Positions 27,108-35,295 are shown, numbered from the stretch's first letter. The stretch is 64,000 nt of DNA from Isoalcanivorax indicus (GCF_003259185.1 NZ_QGMP01000001.1:1426001-1490000), one strand, 5' to 3'. Numbers and translations are program-made. The notes: generated from the letters alone by a model not told the origin.

Positions 27108-27701
27108 GTGACCGATAGCCTCATCACCGTGACCCCCAACGCTCAGGAATACCTCCGTGACCTGCTGGACAAGCAGAGTTCGCCGGGGATGGGTGTGCGC
27201 ATCTTTGTCGAGCGCCCGGGCACGCCCCATGCGGAGTGCTGCATGGCGTATTGCCCCGAGGGCGAGCAGGAAGAGGGCGATGTGCGTTACGACTACGAGG
27301 GCTTCCACGCCTGGCTGGACGGCAAGAGCCTGCGTTACCTGGAAGATGCGGTCATCGACTACAAGAAGGACTCCATGGGCGGGCAGCTGACCTTCCGCGC
27401 ACCGAAATCACGGGTGCCGGAGCTGAGCGCCGATGCGACGCTGGAGGAGCGCATCAACTACGTGCTCTATTCCGAGATCAACCCGGGGCTGGCGTCGCAC
27501 GGTGGCAATGTGCAGCTGCTCGAGCTGACCGAGGAAAATGTGGCGGTGCTGGAGTTCGGTGGGGGTTGCCAGGGCTGCTCAGCCGTGGACATGACCTTGC
27601 GTGATGGCGTGGAGCGCACGCTGAAAGAGCGCATTCCCGAGCTGGCCGCTGTTCGTGACAAGACCGATCATACGGTGACGGAGAATGCCTACTACAAGTA
27701 G
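27108..27701 (+). CDS. nfuA: Fe/S biogenesis protein NfuA
   Basis: 197 residues (E. coli 191). The N-terminal degenerate A-type domain (VRIFVERPGTPHAECCMAYC) is followed by a NifU-like C-terminal domain with the cluster-binding CxxC in FGGGCQGCSAVDMTL. NfuA carries [4Fe-4S] clusters to target enzymes under stress or iron limitation. The GTG at 27108 has GGAG 6 bases upstream and gives the family N-terminus MTDSLITVTPNAQEYL; an ATG at 27081 would add nine residues. An IscR-type site lies just upstream. Confidence 0.95.
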   Translation: MTDSLITVTPNAQEYLRDLLDKQSSPGMGVRIFVERPGTPHAECCMAYCPEGEQEEGDVRYDYEGFHAWLDGKSLRYLEDAVIDYKKDSMGGQLTFRAPKSRVPELSADATLEERINYVLYSEINPGLASHGGNVQLLELTEENVAVLEFGGGCQGCSAVDMTLRDGVERTLKERIPELAAVRDKTDHTVTENAYYK

Positions 27702-27741
27702 GGTGGCTGGCGTTTCCGGGTGGTTGGGTGCTCCGTAGCCC

Positions 27742-27854
27742 GGCCTCGGGGAGGGGGACTCCCTTCCAGAAGCCGCCGTGAACCCATCCATGGGGGCTTG
27801 CGTTCGGCTTCCTGCCTCACACACTTCTGGAAGGGAGTCCCCCTCCCCGAGGCC
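27742..27854 (+). repeat. Long hairpin repeat, copy 3 (diverged arms)
   Basis: Arms 27742-27772 and 27824-27854 are exact reverse complements over 31 bases (starting GGCCTCGGGGAGGGGG, containing CCCTTCCAGAAG). They are separated by a 51-base loop with CCCATCCATGGGGGCTTG and GTTCGGCTTCCTGCC. The loop aligns with those of the other two copies, while the arms are different yet still perfectly paired. Confidence 0.88.
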
Positions 27855-27893
27855 TCATTCAGTGCCAACTGCCGGTTCTGTACTTCGTAGCTT

Positions 27894-27992
27894 GTAGGCT
27901 GGGCTGAGCAGCGCGAAGCCCAGCATGATGTCCGTCTTGCTCGTGGCGGATTCTGCCTGATGCCGGGCTTCGCTACGCTCAACCCAGCCTAC
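27894..27992. repeat. GTAGGCTGGG-type inverted repeat
   Basis: Arms 27894-27924 and 27962-27992 are complementary over 31 bases with five mismatches (GTAGGCTGGG...GCGAAGCCC and its complement). One arm of the same motif recurs at 47990-48021. Similar GTAGGCTGGG/GAGCG/GCGAAGCCC repeats are, from memory, common in gammaproteobacterial intergenic DNA. Confidence 0.75.
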
Positions 27993-28046
27993 CGGACGAA
28001 CGAAACTCTCGGTTGGCTGGAAGTCGTTAACCGGGCTGCGCGTGAC

Positions 28047-28165
28047 GGCCCTCGGGGGGTGGGTAAAGGGTTTCTGGACCTTCGAGAGGCATGGATGCCG
28101 AACGAGAGCCCCCAGGGACGGGTTTACGGCGTGTCCAGAAACCCTTTACCCACCCCCCGAGGGCC
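28047..28165 (-). repeat. Long hairpin repeat, copy 2 (inverted)
   Basis: Arms 28047-28079 and 28133-28165 are exact reverse complements over 33 bases (starting GGCCCTCGGGGGGTGGG). The 53-base loop, read on the - strand, matches copy 1 in ACACGCCG and in GGCTCTCGTTCGGCATCC. Relative to copy 1 the arms differ at three positions, and each change is matched by the complementary change in the opposite arm. Confidence 0.9.
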
Positions 28166-28202
28166 ATGACCACCACGCCAACGAAGAATGGAAAGCCCCG
28201 GC

Positions 28203-29573
28203 TCAGGACCCACTCAACCGCTGCCGCGCAAAGTTGGCCGACTCTCCGGTGCCGCCCGCGCGCAGGTAGCGCTCGTAGGCTTCGTTGGCCTGCTGTTGCT
28301 GGCCCAGCCCCTCATGACTCAGCCCCATGAAGAACTGCGTGTTCGGGTTGCCTGGCAGCAGGCGCTCGTAGGTCTGGAAGCGCGTCAGCGCGGTTTGTGC
28401 CTGGCCCTGCTCCAGCGCGACGACCCCGGCCAGATGCTGCGCCTGGGCTTCCTGCGGATAGACCTCAATGGCGCGATCCAGGAACGGCTTCGCCTGGTTG
28501 TGCTTGTCCTGCACCATCAGCACCTTGGCCATCAGCACCAGCCCGGTGTAGTCCCGGGGTGCCTGGCGCAGTGAGTCATTGAGCAGGCGTTCCGCTTCGG
28601 CGAAGTTCTTCTGCCCGGCGGCGGTTTCCGCCTGCTGCTGCAAGCGGATGGCCGGTTGCAGGCGGCGCAGGGCCGCTGTGTTGTCCATGTAGCGTTCGCG
28701 GTGCATGGGGGCGTTGCGGTAGCGGGCGTACTCGTTTTCGGCCGCGCGCCTTGTGGTCTGGTAACGCTCATCGCTCATCGGATGGGACGAGAACATCTGC
28801 TCCAGCATGGACGGCTGGCGGCTGTTCATCGAGCGCAGCATGTCCATCAGGTCGACCATGCCCTGCGGGTTGTAGCCCGCTGAGGTCATGTATTCCAGGC
28901 CCAGGTTGTCGGCCTGGCGCTCGTCGCTGCGGCTGTAGCGAGCCAGCAGGGCGCCCGCGGCGATGCCGCCAAGCCCCAGTGCCAGGGCGGCGCGGGTATC
29001 GTCTACCTGGGTGGCCAGTACGGCGCCGACACCAGCGACCACCAGCCCCGTGACGGTGGACTTGGACATCCGCTGGGCGGTGTGGCGAGCGCTGACATGG
29101 GCCACCTCATGGCCGATCAGGGCGGCGAGTTCCGCTTCGCTTTCCATTTCCAGCAGGATGCCGCGGGTGATGCCGATGGTGCCGCCGGGGAAGGCATAGG
29201 CATTCACGTAGTTGGCGTTCAGGGCATTGTAGCTGTAGGGCATGTCCGGGCGATGAGAGGCCGCGCCGACAGGGCGGCCCACGCCACTGACGTAGTTGCG
29301 CAGCGCCGCGTCCTGGACGACACCGTAGTCGGCGGAGAGCTGGTGCGGGGAGTGCTGCTGGTCGAGCGCCTTTTCCTCGGCGGGGCTCATCATCATGAAC
29401 TGGCGCTGGCCGGTCACCGGGTTGACGGCGCAGCCGGTGACGACGCCGCCACTGGCAAGGGCCATCAGCCACAGCATCTGCCGGCGGCTGAAGCCGCCAC
29501 TGGCCACGTTTTTCTCAAGACCTTCCGGCGAGGCGTCCCGAATCAGGGTATAGCGATCACGTTTCATTGGCAT
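28203..29573 (-). CDS. M48-family metalloprotease with C-terminal TPR repeats, Tat-type lipoprotein
   Basis: 456 residues. The N-terminus has a twin-arginine motif (SRRQMLWL, about 29-36) followed by a hydrophobic stretch and lipobox VTGC, suggesting Tat export and lipidation. The zinc protease signature is LIGHEVAHVSARH (HExxH), with a further ligand glutamate in RQADNLGLEYM. The C-terminal third is TPR-like (about 320-450). The layout recalls BepA/YfgC, an outer-membrane assembly protease, but without proof of orthology. Met3 (29567) is a better-spaced start than Met1. Convergent with nfuA; 13 bases after the upstream ABC1 gene. Confidence 0.88.
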   Translation of the reverse strand: MPMKRDRYTLIRDASPEGLEKNVASGGFSRRQMLWLMALASGGVVTGCAVNPVTGQRQFMMMSPAEEKALDQQHSPHQLSADYGVVQDAALRNYVSGVGRPVGAASHRPDMPYSYNALNANYVNAYAFPGGTIGITRGILLEMESEAELAALIGHEVAHVSARHTAQRMSKSTVTGLVVAGVGAVLATQVDDTRAALALGLGGIAAGALLARYSRSDERQADNLGLEYMTSAGYNPQGMVDLMDMLRSMNSRQPSMLEQMFSSHPMSDERYQTTRRAAENEYARYRNAPMHRERYMDNTAALRRLQPAIRLQQQAETAAGQKNFAEAERLLNDSLRQAPRDYTGLVLMAKVLMVQDKHNQAKPFLDRAIEVYPQEAQAQHLAGVVALEQGQAQTALTRFQTYERLLPGNPNTQFFMGLSHEGLGQQQQANEAYERYLRAGGTGESANFARQRLSGS

Positions 29574-29586
29574 GTTCCGTTTGTGT

Positions 29587-31248
29587 TCAGTCCCATTGAC
29601 GCAAGTGGCGACGCGCCACCAGCAGCAGCCATGCAGCCCAGACGCCGCTGCTCATGAGGATCAGCAGGCCGGGCAACGAAATATCCCATAATACCGGCGC
29701 CACCCGGTGCCCCAGCAGCAGGCTGCCGCAGAGCACGCCACTGGCGGTCAGCAGGGTTTGGACCTGCCGGTACTGCGAGCGTTCCAGCCGCGCCACCAGA
29801 CGTTCCAGGTGACGCGGGTCGATGCCGGTGCCCTCGCTTTTCGGCGTGCCGGCGGGCGCGGGCGGGGCGTAGATCCGGTCGACCGCATCCAGCGCCTTCA
29901 GACCCAGGCTGCGGGCCAGTCGGGTGGGGCTGTAGCGCGCCCGGATCATGCGCTTGATCAACGGTTCGGCTTCACTCATCACATCAAATTGCGGGTGAAT
30001 GAGGCGTCCAAACCCTTCCAGCGTGATGATCGCCTTGATCAGCAGGGCGATGTCCGACGGCAGCACCAGATTATGGTTGCGCAGCATGCCGGTAATGTCC
30101 GCGAGCAGGGCGGTCACATCCAGATCGGCCAGCGGTACGCCGTAATACATCGAGATCACGTCTTCGACGTCAGCGACCAGGGCTTCGTACTTCACGGGCT
30201 GGCCGTCGGACCAGGAGGCGAGCACGGCGGCGCAGCCGTCGGCTTCCTGCATCACCACCGATTTCATGATCTGTACCATCTGCTCGCGACGGGCATGTGA
30301 CAGTTTGCCGACCATGCCGTAGTCGAGCATGCCGATGCGGTTGCCGGGCATGATCAGGAAGTTGCCGGGGTGTGGATCAGCGTGAAAGAAGCCGTCTTCC
30401 AGCGCCATCTTCCAGGCGGCTTCGGCGCCGCGCCGGGCGATCAGCGGGCGGTCTGCACCGGCTTCGTCGAGTTTGTCGAGGCGGCGTGCGGGAATGCCCT
30501 CGATCAGTTCCTGCACGCTCAGGGTGGGCGAGGTCCAGGCCCAGTAGACGCGCGGCACCTTGACCCATTCGAGCTTGCGCAGGTTCTTGCGGATGCGGTC
30601 AGCGTTGCGGGCTTCGATGGTGAAATCCAGTTCGCGGGCCAGCGAACGCTCGAATTCACGCACCAGTTCCAGCGGGCGATAGCGGCGCAGCTCAGCAGAA
30701 TTGTCCACGGCCAGGCGTGCCAGATGCCTGAGCAGGCGCAGGTCGGAATCAATCTTGTCGCGAATGCCCGGCTTCTGGATTTTCAGCACCACAGCCTCGC
30801 CGCGCAGGGTGGTGGCGCGATGGACCTGGCCGATGGAAGCTACGCCCAGCGGGTTCGGGTCGATGTCGCGGAACACCTTGTCGGCCGGTTTGCCGAGGGC
30901 ACGCTCGATCAGCGGTACCAGCGTGTCATAGGGCAGGGCGGGGGCATTGTCCTGGAGTTTTTCGAATTCATCGATCCAGTCGCGTGGAAACATGTCCACG
31001 CGGGTGGCCAGAATCTGACCGAGTTTGACGAAGGTGGGGCCCATTTCCTCCAGCGCGCGGCGCAGTCGCTCGGCCGGGGGCATGGTCAGCAGTTCCCGGT
31101 CGATGCTCTGACGTACCAGCTTGCCGGCCTGCTCCATCGGCGCGGCCAGGCCGAGACGCCGGATCATGTCGCCGAACCCGTACTTCAGCAGAATGCCTGC
31201 CAGGGCGTTGGCGCGCCGGAAATCCTTGCCAGTATCGAGAATGCTCAC
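29587..31248 (-). CDS. ABC1/AarF/UbiB-family atypical kinase, paralogue 1
   Basis: 553 residues. The KxGQ motif is intact (FVKLGQILATR), followed by ASIGQVHRA, the lysine-bearing VVLKIQKPG, FFHADPHPGNF and MLDYGMVGKL. Two C-terminal membrane helices (near 500-545) anchor it, as in UbiB, the ATPase that helps early ubiquinone biosynthesis. It is not next to ubiE/ubiJ, where the classical ubiB lies, so it may be an additional paralogue. The start is a GTG at 31248 with AAAGGAG 7 bases upstream; the upstream frame extension to 31275 is not supported. Confidence 0.87.
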   Translation of the reverse strand: MSILDTGKDFRRANALAGILLKYGFGDMIRRLGLAAPMEQAGKLVRQSIDRELLTMPPAERLRRALEEMGPTFVKLGQILATRVDMFPRDWIDEFEKLQDNAPALPYDTLVPLIERALGKPADKVFRDIDPNPLGVASIGQVHRATTLRGEAVVLKIQKPGIRDKIDSDLRLLRHLARLAVDNSAELRRYRPLELVREFERSLARELDFTIEARNADRIRKNLRKLEWVKVPRVYWAWTSPTLSVQELIEGIPARRLDKLDEAGADRPLIARRGAEAAWKMALEDGFFHADPHPGNFLIMPGNRIGMLDYGMVGKLSHARREQMVQIMKSVVMQEADGCAAVLASWSDGQPVKYEALVADVEDVISMYYGVPLADLDVTALLADITGMLRNHNLVLPSDIALLIKAIITLEGFGRLIHPQFDVMSEAEPLIKRMIRARYSPTRLARSLGLKALDAVDRIYAPPAPAGTPKSEGTGIDPRHLERLVARLERSQYRQVQTLLTASGVLCGSLLLGHRVAPVLWDISLPGLLILMSSGVWAAWLLLVARRHLRQWD

Positions 31249-31349
31249 GCATTCGCTCCTTTCGCGGGTTAGCATTTATTGTATTGTGTCCCTGATGGTA
31301 GCCACACTGGTTGTCTGCGGAAAGTGATTAAACGTAGGAGACAGGTAGC

Positions 31350-31985
31350 ATGTTCGGAGTGGGTCGAGACAAGACCGCGATGCCAACGCCCGAGACGGCG
31401 TTACCTGGCCGTGATACGCCACTGCCGGTAACGGAGCCCCATCGCATTACCGGGTTGTCCTTGCAGCCGCCCTGGCCAGAGGGCTGTGAAGTGGCGATAT
31501 TCGGCATGGGCTGCTTCTGGGGCGCGGAGCGGCGCTTCTGGCAGTTGCCCGGCGTGCGGGTGACGGCGGTGGGCTATGCCGCCGGTTACACGCCGAACCC
31601 GACTTACGAGGAAGTCTGCAGCGGCCGTACCGGGCACAATGAAGTGGTGCAGGTGGTGTTTGATCCGGCAGAGATCAGCTATCAGACCGTGTTGCGTGCG
31701 TTCTGGGAAGGGCATGATCCGACCCAGGGCATGCGTCAGGGCAATGATGTGGGGACGCAGTATCGTTCCGGCATCTACACCTGCAATGCGGCGCAACAGG
31801 CGGCGGCTGAAGCCAGTCGTCAGCGCTTCCAGGCGGCGCTGGATCGCGCCGGGCGCGGCACGATCACCACGGAAATCCTGCCCGCGCCGACATTCTATTA
31901 TGCGGAAACCTGGCACCAGCAATATCTGGATCGGAATCCGGGCGGTTACTGCGGCCTGGGCGGTACAGGAGTCATGTTGCCATGA
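31350..31985 (+). CDS. msrA: Peptide methionine sulfoxide reductase MsrA
   Basis: 211 residues. The catalytic cysteine is in [37 protein letters not shown] and [13 protein letters not shown] are typical of the family, and C-terminal cysteine resolution is possible (GGYCGLGG). It repairs methionine-S-sulfoxide. TAGGAGACAGG precedes the ATG. It overlaps the downstream SET gene by 4 bases and diverges from the ABC1 gene. Confidence 0.96.
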   Translation: MFGVGRDKTAMPTPETALPGRDTPLPVTEPHRITGLSLQPPWPEGCEVAIFGMGCFWGAERRFWQLPGVRVTAVGYAAGYTPNPTYEEVCSGRTGHNEVVQVVFDPAEISYQTVLRAFWEGHDPTQGMRQGNDVGTQYRSGIYTCNAAQQAAAEASRQRFQAALDRAGRGTITTEILPAPTFYYAETWHQQYLDRNPGGYCGLGGTGVMLP

Positions 31986-32302
31986 GCAAGACGTTCGTTC
32001 GTGATGATCTGGTTACCGTCGGCTCATCACCGGTGCACGGCAAGGGACTGTTCGCGCGTCAGGACATTCCGGCGGGCACGGTGCTCGGCGTGTGCAAGAC
32101 ACGGCCTGCACGCCAGGATGGGCCTCACGTGCTCTGGCTGGACGATGGCGAGCGGCCGGTACGCGTGACCTGCCTGCTACGCTATATCAATCATGCGGTG
32201 CAACCGAATACCGTTTACTACGAAGATCTGTCTGTCGAAACCCTGCGCGACGTCAGTGCCGGGGAAGAGCTGTTGCATCATTACGGTGATGACTGGGACT
32301 GA
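31982..32302 (+). CDS. Minimal SET-domain protein
   Basis: 106 residues that are almost entirely a SET fold: [19 protein letters not shown] (SET-N), [16 protein letters not shown] (the NH motif of the SAM pocket) and [13 protein letters not shown] (the C-terminal tyrosine motif). SET proteins methylate lysines, but the bacterial substrate is unknown. The ATG overlaps the msrA stop by 4 bases, so both are translated together. Pre- and post-SET zinc motifs are absent. Confidence 0.82.
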   Translation: MSKTFVRDDLVTVGSSPVHGKGLFARQDIPAGTVLGVCKTRPARQDGPHVLWLDDGERPVRVTCLLRYINHAVQPNTVYYEDLSVETLRDVSAGEELLHHYGDDWD

Positions 32303-32308
32303 AACGGC

Positions 32309-32980
32309 TTATCGGGCAACGGCCATGTCCACAGTGGCGCTGGCCAACGCCACCCACAGGTGCGCGATGTCATCGACAAACTGATCCAGCGACAGGGCGA
32401 TCTCGCCGTCCAGCCAGCGTAACGTACTTTCGATCGTGCCACCGATAAGCATGGAGGCGGCCAGACCGGCCAGTTGCTCGTGCGTGTCGGTCACGGCCAG
32501 TTCGGGGTGGCCGGGGTGATGGTAGGCCAGGCCGAAGCTGGCCAGGGCCCTGGCCAGTTGGGCGATGACCCGATTGCGCTGCTGGCGTGCCCGGGGGTTG
32601 TCGCTGGCCTTGGCGAACAGTACCTGGGCCCGCCGAGGGTCCTCGATCAGCCATGCCAGGCAATCGCCCAGTACCTGCCGTGCGAGCGCGTCGGTATCGA
32701 GGCCTTGCTGCTGCGCCTTGCCCGCAGAGGACAATCCCAACTGCAGCAGGCTGGCGGTCAGTTCATCCACCACCGCGTCTTCCAGCGCATCAAGCCCGGA
32801 AAAGCTCTCGTAAAAATAGCGCTTGTTGAGGGTCAGATCGCGGCACAGCGCAGCGATGGAGGTGTGCCGCCAGCGGTCGTCGGCGAGCAGGGCAAAGGCC
32901 TGGTCCATCAGCAGACGGCGGCGGCTTTCCACGCGACTTTCGGCAGACTGGCCCAGAAAGGGGCGGACCGGTTTGGACAT
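32309..32980 (-). CDS. TetR-family transcriptional regulator
   Basis: 223 residues. The N-terminal helix-turn-helix is RRRLLMDQAFALLADDRWRH, TSIAALCRDLTLNKRYFYES; the C-terminal ligand/dimer domain has no recognisable signature. The start at 32980 has AAAGAGA about 7 bases upstream; a longer frame is open to 33085. It is convergent with the SET gene and divergent from 33145. The 54-bp palindrome at 33071-33124, between the two promoters, is the natural candidate operator. Confidence 0.9.
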   Translation of the reverse strand: MSKPVRPFLGQSAESRVESRRRLLMDQAFALLADDRWRHTSIAALCRDLTLNKRYFYESFSGLDALEDAVVDELTASLLQLGLSSAGKAQQQGLDTDALARQVLGDCLAWLIEDPRRAQVLFAKASDNPRARQQRNRVIAQLARALASFGLAYHHPGHPELAVTDTHEQLAGLAASMLIGGTIESTLRWLDGEIALSLDQFVDDIAHLWVALASATVDMAVAR

Positions 32981-33070
32981 GGCGAGATTCTCTTTCGTTG
33001 CCCGCTTCGTTACCCGCCGCAGAGTATAGCCCGGTGGGAGGAAAGGCCAGTCCGCAGCTTGACACGACTC

Positions 33071-33124
33071 ATGGGCGAATGTCATTGTTGGTACAGATCA
33101 GTACCAACAATGACATTCGCCCAT
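33071..33124. promoter_or_regulatory. 54-bp perfect palindrome, candidate TetR operator
   Basis: Arms 33071-33094 and 33101-33124 are identical reverse complements over 24 bases with a 6-base centre (AGATCA). The inner part reads TTGGTAC-N6-GTACCAA. Each arm also contains its own small palindrome, AATGTCATT (33078-33086) and AATGACATT (33109-33117), with centres 31 bases apart (about three helical turns). It lies 90 bases from the TetR start and 20 bases before the GTG of the divergent gene. Confidence 0.75.
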
Positions 33125-33144
33125 AACCCGAGGAGCCCTGTCCC

Positions 33145-33813
33145 GTGACAAGCACCCATGTGAATACCCGTCATACCTTGCCGTTGTCATCCGCCGATGA
33201 CGCGCGGCAGCTGGATCATCTGCGCCAACTGGCCGTATCCGACCCCGACCAGGCGCGGCAGGCTGCCTGGGCGTGGCTCCAGACGCTGCAGGCCCCGAGT
33301 GAGCATTACCGCCTTCATGGTCTGTTTGCACAGGGCGAGGTGCCTGTGGGTCCGCAGGGTGCCTGCGAAGGGTTGGTGATGAACCTGTATGGCAAGTTGT
33401 GGCTTGCGGGTGTGGACCGTCTGGTACGGTTGGGTCAGCGCCTGGGCGGTGTGGGCTGGACTGGCAAGACCTTTGACAGTGATGGTACCGGGTACAACCG
33501 GCTGACACCGGCCACGCGCCTGGCCGCGCTGCTTTGCATGCCGGGCTACCGATTCCAGCGGCACAAGGGTGAGTTGATCGGTTTCCATTTTCTGCACGTT
33601 ATCGAGCCGTCGCCGCTCCCCCCCCATCAGCAGGTGCGCACCATCCGCTATGACGCTCCGCAGCATGGCAATCCTCTGGTGCTGCCGCGCACGCGTGACG
33701 AAGTCGTGCAGATCATCCCGGATGTTTATCTCGGTCGTGCGACCTTGCGTACCGGGGATCACTGGGAGGTCGTGGGCTACTTTGGTTTGCGTTCCCCGCA
33801 GGAAGGGGGTTGA
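33145..33813 (+). CDS. Hypothetical protein, probable TetR target
   Basis: 222 residues, unrecognised. No signal peptide or membrane helix is visible; it looks soluble and mixed alpha/beta. The N-terminal third is helical (DARQLDHLRQLAVSDPDQAR). The rest has notable stretches VGWTGKTFDSDGTGYNRL and WEVVGYFGLRSP. The start is a GTG with GAGGAG 9 bases upstream. One base separates it from the SDR gene, and the two probably form an operon controlled from the 54-bp palindrome. Confidence 0.75.
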   Translation: MTSTHVNTRHTLPLSSADDARQLDHLRQLAVSDPDQARQAAWAWLQTLQAPSEHYRLHGLFAQGEVPVGPQGACEGLVMNLYGKLWLAGVDRLVRLGQRLGGVGWTGKTFDSDGTGYNRLTPATRLAALLCMPGYRFQRHKGELIGFHFLHVIEPSPLPPHQQVRTIRYDAPQHGNPLVLPRTRDEVVQIIPDVYLGRATLRTGDHWEVVGYFGLRSPQEGG

Positions 33814-33814
33814 T

Positions 33815-34633
33815 ATGGCGATTGAACTGAAAGGCGCCGTGGCCTGCGTCACCGGGGCGGGCCGCGGCATTGGTGCCGCCACCGCGCGGGCCTTGGCGGA
33901 AAAAGGCGCCAGGGTCGTGATGGGCGATATAGATGAAGAGCTGGTGCGGGAAACCGCCCGGCAAATCGGCCCGAATGCCACGGCAACCCGGCTGGATGTG
34001 GCGGACCCTGATTCGTTCGCCGCGTTTATCGACGTCGCGCGCGCCATGGGGCCGGTGGATCTGCTGGTCAATAATGCCGGCATCCAGCGTACCGGGGATT
34101 TTCTCGAGCAAGCGCTGGAGGCGCAGCTGCGCGAAATTCATATCAATCTCGGCGGGGTGATTACCGGCATGCGACTGGTGTTGCCCGACATGGTGGCACG
34201 TCAGCGCGGGCATATCGTCAATCTCAGCTCCATGGCGGGCAAGATGACCGTTCCCGGGGCGGCGGTCTACACCGCCAGCAAGTTCGGTGTGGCCAGCCTG
34301 TCGCGAGCCGTGCGTGCAGAAATTGCCGACAGTGGCGTCACCCTGACCACGCTGCTGCCCGCGGCGGTACAGACCGAATTGACCGCCGGGCTCAACATTC
34401 GAGGTGTACCCAAGACAACGCCCGAGACGGTGGCGAAAGCCATTCTCGCCTCGTGTCGTCATGGCCATCCCGAAGTCACGGTACCGCGCTGGGTGGCGCC
34501 CATCGGTTCGCTGGAGTCGCTGTTGCCGGAACGTCTGGGCGAGCGGATAAAGCGCGCCGTCGGCGCACGCAAACGTATTACGGAAAAAAACGAAGCGACC
34601 AGAAAGTATCAGGACCGGGTCTTGCGTTCCTAG
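33815..34633 (+). CDS. Short-chain dehydrogenase/reductase
   Basis: 272 residues of the classical SDR family: cofactor motif TGAGRGIG near residue 14, NNAG near 89, catalytic Ser in VNLSSMAGK, and YTASK. A C-terminal extension of about 40 basic residues (SLLPERLGERIKRAVGARK) may touch membranes. D42 after strand 2 (VVMGDIDEE) suggests NAD(H) preference. GGAAGGGGG precedes the ATG at 33815. It overlaps the convergent rluA by 4 bases. The substrate is unknown. Confidence 0.9.
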   Translation: MAIELKGAVACVTGAGRGIGAATARALAEKGARVVMGDIDEELVRETARQIGPNATATRLDVADPDSFAAFIDVARAMGPVDLLVNNAGIQRTGDFLEQALEAQLREIHINLGGVITGMRLVLPDMVARQRGHIVNLSSMAGKMTVPGAAVYTASKFGVASLSRAVRAEIADSGVTLTTLLPAAVQTELTAGLNIRGVPKTTPETVAKAILASCRHGHPEVTVPRWVAPIGSLESLLPERLGERIKRAVGARKRITEKNEATRKYQDRVLRS

Positions 34634-35295
34634 AAGGGTACAGGACTGCGGAAGCGCATCCATTCACCCGTGCGCGGGTGGTGGAATGCCAACTGGCTGG
34701 CGTGCAGCAGCAAACGGGGGCTGCGTGCCAGCACGTCCGGGGGGGCGTACAGATCGCAGCCCAGGATCGCGTGGCCGATTTCCCGGAGGTGAATGCGCAG
34801 TTGATGGGAGCGGCCCGTGACGGGCAATAATTGCAGGCGGGTGCAATCCGCCCGGGCGTCACGTTCCAGTACGTGGTAGCGGGTCAGCGCGGATTTGCCG
34901 CGTTCGAAACAGATACGCTGCCGGGGCCGGTTGGCCCAGTCCGGCGCGATCGGCAGGGTGATTTCGCCGGCGTCGTCCTCCACCAGGCCATCGACCAGGG
35001 CGGTGTATTCCTTGTCCACCGTGCGTTCGGCAAAGGCGCGGTTGAGGGTGCGTTGGGCCTCGATACCGATGGCAAAAACCATCAGGCCGGAGGTGTCCAG
35101 ATCCAGCCGGTGCACCACGCGCGTGTCCGGTTCTTCCTGTTGCAGGCGATACGTCACCGAATCCCGGTTTTCCGGGCCACGACCGGGCACCGACAGCAGC
35201 AGGGGCGGCTTCTCCACCACCCACAGGCTGTCGTCACGATGCAGGGTGCGCACCGGCTCATGGCAGGGCGGCACGATGTAATAAGGCTGTTCCAT
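34630..35295 (-). CDS. rluA: Dual-specificity rRNA/tRNA pseudouridine synthase RluA
   Basis: 221 residues (E. coli RluA 219). The catalytic aspartate is in HRLDLDTSGLMVF, and the family features are LLLSVPGRGPENRDSVTYRL, APDWANRPRQRICFE and VTGRSHQLRIHLREIGHAIL. RluA modifies 23S rRNA U746 and tRNA U32. The ATG at 35295 is preferred because it gives the family length; an ATG at 35337 would overlap the end of the Lon gene by 20 bases. Confidence 0.9.
   Translation of the reverse strand: MEQPYYIVPPCHEPVRTLHRDDSLWVVEKPPLLLSVPGRGPENRDSVTYRLQQEEPDTRVVHRLDLDTSGLMVFAIGIEAQRTLNRAFAERTVDKEYTALVDGLVEDDAGEITLPIAPDWANRPRQRICFERGKSALTRYHVLERDARADCTRLQLLPVTGRSHQLRIHLREIGHAILGCDLYAPPDVLARSPRLLLHASQLAFHHPRTGEWMRFRSPVPF

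Larger units (their letters stand above)
27702..28202. other. 501-base gene-free repeat island
   Basis: Between the convergent nfuA and M48 genes there are three inverted-repeat structures in a row: hairpin element copy 3 (27742-27854), a GTAGGCTGGG-type inverted repeat (27894-27992) and hairpin element copy 2 (28047-28165). The gaps between them contain nothing I can assign. Open frames here read through repeat arms and resemble frames over the repeat at 3.4 kb, so they are not counted as genes. Confidence 0.8.

Noticed and set aside
27894-27992. Could the repeat be an attachment site or CRISPR
   Set aside because: Only one inverted pair, no regular spacers, no integrase or cas gene nearby.
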